Shown piece by piece: positions 59,401-64,000 of a stretch of DNA of 64,000 nt. Position numbers and translations under genes: made by a program. The stretch's first letter is position 1; every line of letters begins with the position of its first letter. This stretch comes from Kiritimatiellia bacterium (GTDB lineage: Bacteria; Verrucomicrobiota; Kiritimatiellia; JAAZAB01), in NCBI GenBank assembly GCA_028718125.1, contig JAQUMN010000008.1, positions 62,001 through 126,000 of the forward strand, written 5' to 3'. The notes beneath the pieces were generated by a model. It was not told the DNA's origin. It did no database searches and was given only the letters and a program-made list of their open reading frames with translations.

Positions 59401-60129
59401 CGCCAGCGCTCCTTTACCGCCAAGCCCCAGACCAACTGGCAGGAAACCATAACCAACATTAACGGCGTGGTGGTTACCAACATTGGCCCGGCCACGTTTA
59501 CCGACGATTCGGAAATCGTCGGCGCGCTGGAGCTCCAGCTGAAGCCGCTGCTGGCGCTGGACGTATCGGCACGCTTCGAGCATGACGTCATTCCCTCGGC
59601 GCATTCGATCATCACATACAATAGCGGGGCGTTGCGGGGACTCTGGCGCATGTTCGACTGGTGGAATCTCGAGGCCGATGGCGAATACACGTTGCTATCC
59701 GACAACAACACCATGCTCAGGATGATGGCAAACACCGAATGGCTGCTGTCGGAAAAACAAGGCATGCATATCGGAATGCAATATCAATTTATTACGGCGG
59801 AGGATGCCAGCATCGAGTATTGGACGCCCTATTGGCAGCAACGATTTTATCTGACTGCCCGGATGCAGCGCAGTTTCTTCGCCAACTATACCAGCGTGCG
59901 GGCGCGCGTGGGGTGGTCCAAGGAATCGATGCGTCCCCAACAGGAGCAAATCAATCCGGACCCGGAACAGCCCGGCTGGAATGCTGTCGTGGGCGTGGAT
60001 GGGTCCTTGCGCCGGAATCTTTTCGGCCACCTTGACGCATACGCCCAGTTTTCCGTCAATTTTATCCAGGATTTCACCGAGCGGAACGTCGTCGTTGGGC
60101 TGATCTATGATTTTGAAGGCCAACGCTGA
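56434..60129 (+). CDS. TPR / NodB deacetylase / beta-barrel fusion, copy 3
   Basis: 1231 residues from ATG 56434; ATG 56401 is an in-frame alternative. The signal peptide (near 'GWLLAAGWVAAAVPAWA'), TPR region (about 105-495), NodB domain and C-terminal barrel ('VGLIYDFEGQR' at the end) are colinear with copies 1 and 2. The deacetylase looks intact: TFDDG (Asp 588, 589), 'SHLADAH' (His 645, His 650), and 'AYPYGDIG'. 'LLYHGLSDSECTSMTSVRQL' starts the NodB fold. A proline-rich part 'DRPPPPESKAE' precedes the TFDDG strand. It lies 72 bases after copy 2 and is convergent with the next gene, whose stop is 30 bases away. It probably exports and edits the same glycan as copy 1. Confidence 0.9.
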   Translation: MALMHPSGRRRRRGRLGWLLAAGWVAAAVPAWAIGPERLLPVPQEIEMADESLAESDAPVELIAVPEFGSQAISTNAIELESGLEGGAATNATGTNDVTIVTPAKSKMYAALLEVHDKEYAKAIPKLEEAINEDPSLLPAWQALGWSYLAVGRKDDLRKLWERLLALAPNEPLAYNNLAMLAAGSGETERASVLYRKSLELNPDQNAIRFNYCRTLLWQGKYNEAIPSLSGLLDQDPDRIDIRLELARALTFQQKYDEALVHLNVVCEQFPDSVPYAVTRAQNLLYAGDLQLATEEAQHILEMDPDNTKALSLMADIAEFSNKPEDAAKELRKLADRTQDKLMKTQILYRLALLLQDLHASNPWRYPLRDIIAVASEGVKSDPRNVDMRLILCELLGEDRQYGAAGNEFETVLKDFNGNNLRAKYGLTDIYCARGQSDEAMKLLRDTLAKFDPYDPYRYYYLARLEYDRGNYFEALQMLERLEKEGARGAVFILLYHGLSDSECTSMTSVRQLREHLQALQRAGFKFIAPDQIPAYFEDRPPPPESKAEPILNRWWHWIRYSFTGKNKPKPPALRDYHPDKVVCVTFDDGLRSSLFFGTPIAEELDTRFGLYIPLNGVQRHSPYAASWEELRRYQTTGCWTYGSHLADAHLRIPIDAEGYLAASLPNQMWDKARNRQETLRAYQARMHGEFRTSRETIIKEIGLNSNDCRIVAYPYGDIGQMGVCNVRNVGNVCETILNGAHRNYDMGLLQSRFGYAVKGDNPMLYQRYPPMPREGGKQVVKQAFENHPVFLARRMRAEIAALQGKPNLAVQMMDELNRDGYPEPSLKELRKYVRERLAGDIQQPQAETAESKREQRWLALAHPYVGGNFNATRDNVVIDEWHLVGQGGVNINPRLTVEALGGIGRIDQTITTVTPSTTRTLQGTTNRFTTITTVNGTTSYKETTTITYVPVTNQTSTTFTEDFKADERMGGLRLNYRIPGGTVLFGELRQRSFTAKPQTNWQETITNINGVVVTNIGPATFTDDSEIVGALELQLKPLLALDVSARFEHDVIPSAHSIITYNSGALRGLWRMFDWWNLEADGEYTLLSDNNTMLRMMANTEWLLSEKQGMHIGMQYQFITAEDASIEYWTPYWQQRFYLTARMQRSFFANYTSVRARVGWSKESMRPQQEQINPDPEQPGWNAVVGVDGSLRRNLFGHLDAYAQFSVNFIQDFTERNVVVGLIYDFEGQR

Positions 60130-60158
60130 ATCGCGTCGACCGACATGAACCGCATAAA

Positions 60159-63100
60159 TCACAGCCAGAGGAGCGAATCGTCGTCCGGCGAGGTTTCTTC
60201 CCCCCCGTCGTTCCCGAAATATTCCAGTTGGACGACCCGGACCTGATCGCTTTCGGGGAAGACACTGTAGCCCAGGCTTACGTTGCGTACGTAGGCCACT
60301 TGGTTCTGCTTGTCCGGCACAACGGCAATGATATCCATCGGCGAAGTTTCCAGGTCGCGCTCCATCTGCTCGAACCATTCTTGCGGCGGCATCTCCGGGA
60401 AAAGCAGGATCAAGCCTTGAACGTGGTTATCCTTGGCGGTCTTGACCAGGAGTTTGCCGGAAATTTCCGGCGTGCGCATCTCCACCATCGGCAACAGGCG
60501 CATGCGATGGTAAAGCGCAAAAATGCGGACGATCATCTCGTCCGCGCCGATCTGGTGGATTATGCTGCCGTCGGGATTTTGGCGGAACCACCGCGGCGCC
60601 ATGATCGAAAATTTGTAAGGCATGGCAAACAATTGCCGCAAAAAGTCCTCCGGTTTTTGATCCTTGATCTCAGCCGGCAGGGAGGCGATATGAACCGGCA
60701 GCGGGGCGGCCGCCAGGCGTTGGATCGTAGCCTTTGCCAGGCCTGGCATGGGGTCATAAATGCTGACGGCCCAGTAGCCCCCGCCCATTTCAAAGGGAAT
60801 TTGAATGGGGGCGCCGAACATCGGTTTGCCGTCCAAATAACCCATGGCCCCATCGCCTTGCACTTCCAGGCGGACCCTGACCGGGCGAGGTGGCTTGCGC
60901 CAGGGCTTTTGGTTCCTGTTCACAAGGTGGCCGTCTTGCCAGACCTGCAATAAAACCGTATCGCCGGATTGATCGAAACCGAAGCGCACCATGTGGTCGG
61001 CCGTCCGCCGCGCGCACAACCAGAAGTAGCCGATGAGTTCGTTAAGGTCCGCTTCAAGGTAGCCGTTATGCATCCCATCCGTTCCATACAGCCGGAGATT
61101 CGTTTCCGAACGCCCCTGGAAGGTTTTGATGCGGATCCATCCTTTTTCTCCCGTATAATGGCCCCCGAGGACATTCCAGGCCGGGGAGAGGATGCCATTG
61201 TCAAATGTCTCGACGATCGGCAACGATAACGGGGTCAATTTCTGGTAGAGTGCGCGCAAGGAATCGTCCTTGGCGCTCGAAGCCACGTGCGCGAGAAAAC
61301 TGTTCAATTGATGCGATTCCGGCAGCGCCAGGGAATCGTTTTTCAAGAGCGCCTCGCCGAATTCAAACTGGAGGGCCGGCTGGCTGCCGATGGCCAGGAG
61401 CTGGCGCATATTGGCGTAACGTTCGGAAGGTTGGTCCAGCAATGAATGCAGGAGCATAAGCGCGTTAACGTTGTCCGGATCCCGCGACAATACATGGCGG
61501 GTCAAATCGCGGGCGTCCTTACGCCGATTATGCAGGCTCAGCCATTCTGCCTGGGCCAGGAGAATATCCGCATTGTCCGGGAAAAGCCGGGAATACAGGT
61601 TCAACGTCTCGCGGGCCTCATCGGACCGTCCGCATATATTGAGAAGTTTGGCTCGGCGAATGGCCAGGTTGATATTGGCCGGATTAATTACCAGGCTCTG
61701 GTCATAGAAATTGACCGCGTTGGTGTTGTTGCCCAGGCGCTGCCAGGCGTCACCGATCAGCATCAAAACCCGGGCGTTATCCAGCTCGATGGCGTAACAT
61801 TGGTTCCATATCGTGAGGGCCTTGGTGTAATTGCCGACGGCATAGGCCGATTGACCTTCCTTCTGCAACTGGAAAAGGCGCGTTTCCTTCTCCGGCGCTT
61901 GATCCAGCGTTGCCAGCGCAGGCAAATCGTAATAAAAAGGAGCGTTCTCGCCGGGCTTCGGTTTAGGCACGATTTCTTTCTTCAACACGGTTGCGGTTTT
62001 AAGCACGGCGGTGTTCGTCGCCAGGCCGCCTTCGTCGCTCGACACAAGCGCCGCTCCGGGAACGATCGCCAGCATGGACTGTGCTGCCAGCGTGGTCTCC
62101 AGCGTGGCCGGCAGTTGAACGCACATGGACAGACCTTTGTTCTTCAAAGCTGCTTGGCACTGTTTAATCCAGGCGGAAAGCGAGGCGAAAGAAGTTTTAT
62201 GCAGGGAGCCCAGATTTAAAAACAAGCCGTCAAACGACGCTTTCGCCGCTTTGTCTGCCAACTCCGCCGGCGGGAGTTGATCAATCCCGCTTTCTTCCTG
62301 AAGCATGAGTTCCGGTATGAGTTTTAAATCATAGGTTCGGGATAACAGCCGGAACAGCTTCGGATTCCAGGAAGCCGTCTGAAGTTCGTTTAACGGCGAA
62401 ATTCTGATCCAGGGCGGACTTATGCCGGATAAGCGGGATGCATTATGATGGATCCATTTGATCACGTCCAATTCGTCGTATTCCGTAAATGGCCAGGTTG
62501 CCACACTGGACGACAGCTCTTGCAGGTCGACGCCAAGTATCTTTACGCTGGCATTTCCGGGACGGGGATCCCATATGCTGATGCCGAGCATGCCGGGCCT
62601 GGGAAGACCCCGCAGGGACGTCATCTGTGTGCGAAACAACTGCTTGCCGTCCAGCATGGCAAACAGCAGTTTACCGCGGGCGACCAGATCCACTACATGA
62701 TCCTGGCCGGGCTCCAACCATACTTTAGAAGAAGACAGCGTAAAGCGCTCCTGGCCGGAAAAACCCTGGCGGAGCCAGATCTTGACGTTGTCCGTAACGC
62801 CTTCCTCGTCTGCTTCCAATTCGCGATCTTTTTCTTTTTCCCTCAGCCAGACATCGCCGCGCGCATCAATGCCTACATAAACGAATGAATCTTCATCGGG
62901 GGTTGCGTGCAGATACATGCCCATCTGTCCCTGTTGCAGGTGGAATTTGACCCGCATGGAAACATCCTGACTCAGGTCGCTGCCGGCCAGCCACATCTTG
63001 GCGCCGGTAGCTTCCGGCGTTGTGGACAGCACCATGCCGCCATTGGTTGGTGTAATCCTGCCCCAATCCAAAATCCAGGCCGAGGGCTTGCGCGTTTCCT

Positions 63101-64000
63101 CGCTCAGCATGGCCGGCTTGGAGTCGGGCCAGGCGCGGTCCAGGAACTTCACTAGTTCCTCGCCGGTCCATTCCGGGGAAACGTTCAAACGATTGAGGCG
63201 CTGGGAGTCGCTATAGCGCGTATTTATCGCAAAATTGCCCGCCGTAAATCCCAGGCCATAATACTTGCGCACCAGCGCGGCATTGACGCTGCGCGTGACC
63301 AGCGCACGGGATTGATACTGGCCGAAATCGCCATACGGATAAGCGTAAGCTATGGGCGTCACGCCGACGCCGGCCTTGATTCCATCGATACAACGCTGAT
63401 GATCAGCGGCCAGGCGCGCCTGAAATTCGTCTATGGATTCAAACCGTTGTTCCCCGGTCAGCCACTGCGCCGTTGTCATAAAATTACCGAGCCGGCCGTC
63501 GGCCGTGGCCGCAATGCGCGCGAAACCGTCGTAACTTTGCGCTCCGATCTCCCATGTTTTCGAGCGCACCATGTTCTCCAAATAGGGCCAGCGCAAGACG
63601 AATTCGTCGTTTTGCTCAATCGGGCGCAGCCATAGGAACATCACCGCGTTCCACCCGGCCTTGCTGATTGTCGAATGACATTCAAAATAGGAGGTTTTCC
63701 GCCCGTGATCGAAGGTCAATAGGACGCCTTTGGCCGGAAGAGGTTTGCTTTCCGTGTAAAACTGGCGTATATCGCTCAGCGTTAACGGCACATAACCATG
63801 CCGGATCAGCGCCTTGAGGTGTTCGCGGAAGCGGGCAGGGCTGACCTCGTTGGTCTTTCCGGAGACGCCTGAATAAGCCAGCGCCGCGAAAACCTGCGCG
63901 TTCCGCTTTGTCTCCGGTTTTACCGCCGGATACACCATGTGCTGGAGCATCATTTTTACGGGGAACCACCAGGCAATGCACAGGCAGAGAATCAGGCCGA
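60159..64000 (-). CDS. NodB-like / TPR giant protein, 5' end outside window
   Basis: At least 1279 codons. The frame continues through ATG 63953 to the window edge as '...GLILCLCIAWWFPVKMMLQH', a hydrophobic signal-anchor, so the true start is outside. Order from 63953: NodB-like domain (about 1-270), concanavalin/DUF1080-like beta domain (about 305-490), a possible TIM-barrel-like region (about 500-690, 'FDGLFLNLGSL' recalling the PgaB hydrolase), TPR repeats (about 735-900), a second concanavalin-like domain (about 935-1110) and a second TIM-like part. The deacetylase motif is TFDHG instead of TFDDG, and the His motif reads 'IGAQSYDGF', so deacetylation is unlikely. 'AYPYGDFGQ' is kept. It is convergent with copy 3. 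Confidence 0.87.
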   Translation of the reverse strand, partial: GLILCLCIAWWFPVKMMLQHMVYPAVKPETKRNAQVFAALAYSGVSGKTNEVSPARFREHLKALIRHGYVPLTLSDIRQFYTESKPLPAKGVLLTFDHGRKTSYFECHSTISKAGWNAVMFLWLRPIEQNDEFVLRWPYLENMVRSKTWEIGAQSYDGFARIAATADGRLGNFMTTAQWLTGEQRFESIDEFQARLAADHQRCIDGIKAGVGVTPIAYAYPYGDFGQYQSRALVTRSVNAALVRKYYGLGFTAGNFAINTRYSDSQRLNRLNVSPEWTGEELVKFLDRAWPDSKPAMLSEETRKPSAWILDWGRITPTNGGMVLSTTPEATGAKMWLAGSDLSQDVSMRVKFHLQQGQMGMYLHATPDEDSFVYVGIDARGDVWLREKEKDRELEADEEGVTDNVKIWLRQGFSGQERFTLSSSKVWLEPGQDHVVDLVARGKLLFAMLDGKQLFRTQMTSLRGLPRPGMLGISIWDPRPGNASVKILGVDLQELSSSVATWPFTEYDELDVIKWIHHNASRLSGISPPWIRISPLNELQTASWNPKLFRLLSRTYDLKLIPELMLQEESGIDQLPPAELADKAAKASFDGLFLNLGSLHKTSFASLSAWIKQCQAALKNKGLSMCVQLPATLETTLAAQSMLAIVPGAALVSSDEGGLATNTAVLKTATVLKKEIVPKPKPGENAPFYYDLPALATLDQAPEKETRLFQLQKEGQSAYAVGNYTKALTIWNQCYAIELDNARVLMLIGDAWQRLGNNTNAVNFYDQSLVINPANINLAIRRAKLLNICGRSDEARETLNLYSRLFPDNADILLAQAEWLSLHNRRKDARDLTRHVLSRDPDNVNALMLLHSLLDQPSERYANMRQLLAIGSQPALQFEFGEALLKNDSLALPESHQLNSFLAHVASSAKDDSLRALYQKLTPLSLPIVETFDNGILSPAWNVLGGHYTGEKGWIRIKTFQGRSETNLRLYGTDGMHNGYLEADLNELIGYFWLCARRTADHMVRFGFDQSGDTVLLQVWQDGHLVNRNQKPWRKPPRPVRVRLEVQGDGAMGYLDGKPMFGAPIQIPFEMGGGYWAVSIYDPMPGLAKATIQRLAAAPLPVHIASLPAEIKDQKPEDFLRQLFAMPYKFSIMAPRWFRQNPDGSIIHQIGADEMIVRIFALYHRMRLLPMVEMRTPEISGKLLVKTAKDNHVQGLILLFPEMPPQEWFEQMERDLETSPMDIIAVVPDKQNQVAYVRNVSLGYSVFPESDQVRVVQLEYFGNDGGEETSPDDDSLLWL

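Larger units (their letters stand above)
48862..60129 (+). repeat. Tandem triplication of a gene of about 3.7 kb
   Basis: Three consecutive genes align end to end, with long near-identical stretches, for example 'YDPYRYYYLARLE.xRGNYF' and 'QTNWQETITN' in all three. The upstream words 'acaggacaaagccg' before copies 2 and 3 are also shared, so the unit includes part of the leader. Divergence between copies is substantial, so the duplication is old. Confidence 0.85.

Overview
The window looks like a chromosomal segment of a Gram-negative member of the PVC group, most likely Kiritimatiellota, Verrucomicrobiota or Lentisphaerota. I infer this from several features: a secreted beta-helix protein whose N-terminus has the 'TDWTTAASNIQEAL...GDTVLVSNATY' style common in those phyla, a VWA/DUF58/DUF4159 membrane cluster, SHD1-like and ceramidase-like secreted proteins, an LL-diaminopimelate aminotransferase of the DapL kind, and GC-rich coding with outer-membrane-type proteins. 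No rRNA, tRNA, CRISPR array, phage gene or transposase gene was found.

Layout. 1-10023 (minus strand): a VWA/BatA/DUF58/DUF4159 module with several secreted hypothetical proteins and a probable DUF4175-like protein cut by the window edge; its usual MoxR ATPase is absent here. 10210-15589 (plus): amidohydrolase, FAD-dependent oxidoreductase, SLC13/ArsB-like transporter and GTP-dependent PEP carboxykinase. 15684-24176 (minus): beta-helix protein, two uroporphyrinogen-decarboxylase-like proteins, a neutral-ceramidase-like protein, a PD40 beta-propeller and a GH2 glycosidase, resembling a locus for degrading glycans or other organic matter. 24567-33327 (plus): M20 amidohydrolase, prfB with a programmed +1 frameshift, yicC, gmk, coaC and coaB as separate genes with a DUF1232 gene between them, DUF72, queD, queE. 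33663-42192: zinc-ribbon Ser/Thr kinase with thiD, dapL, zinc alcohol dehydrogenase, smpB, a MORN-type lipoprotein and an SHD1-like protein.

42555-64000 is the most unusual part. It holds an acyl carrier protein, an FkbH-type HAD protein, an MBOAT acyltransferase, a small membrane peptide, an FkbM methyltransferase on the opposite strand and an SGNH (DUF459-like) hydrolase. These are followed by three tandem giant paralogues, each combining a TPR region, a NodB/PgaB-type polysaccharide deacetylase and a C-terminal outer-membrane beta-barrel, and then by a convergent fourth giant protein with NodB, concanavalin-like and TPR regions. I infer an exopolysaccharide export and modification locus in which PgaA-like and PgaB-like functions are fused in one polypeptide, alongside an ACP-dependent acylation branch. 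The middle tandem copy and the fourth protein have lost deacetylase metal ligands and are predicted to be non-catalytic there.

Intergenic DNA is rich in repeats. One family is a MITE-like element of about 120 bp with CAGGGCTG ends; two copies carry 10-bp flanking direct repeats. There is also a second possible MITE, GC-rich hairpins, and several families of degenerate short-period repeats placed just upstream or downstream of genes. In a few places repeat sequence supplies the end or the signal peptide of a protein.
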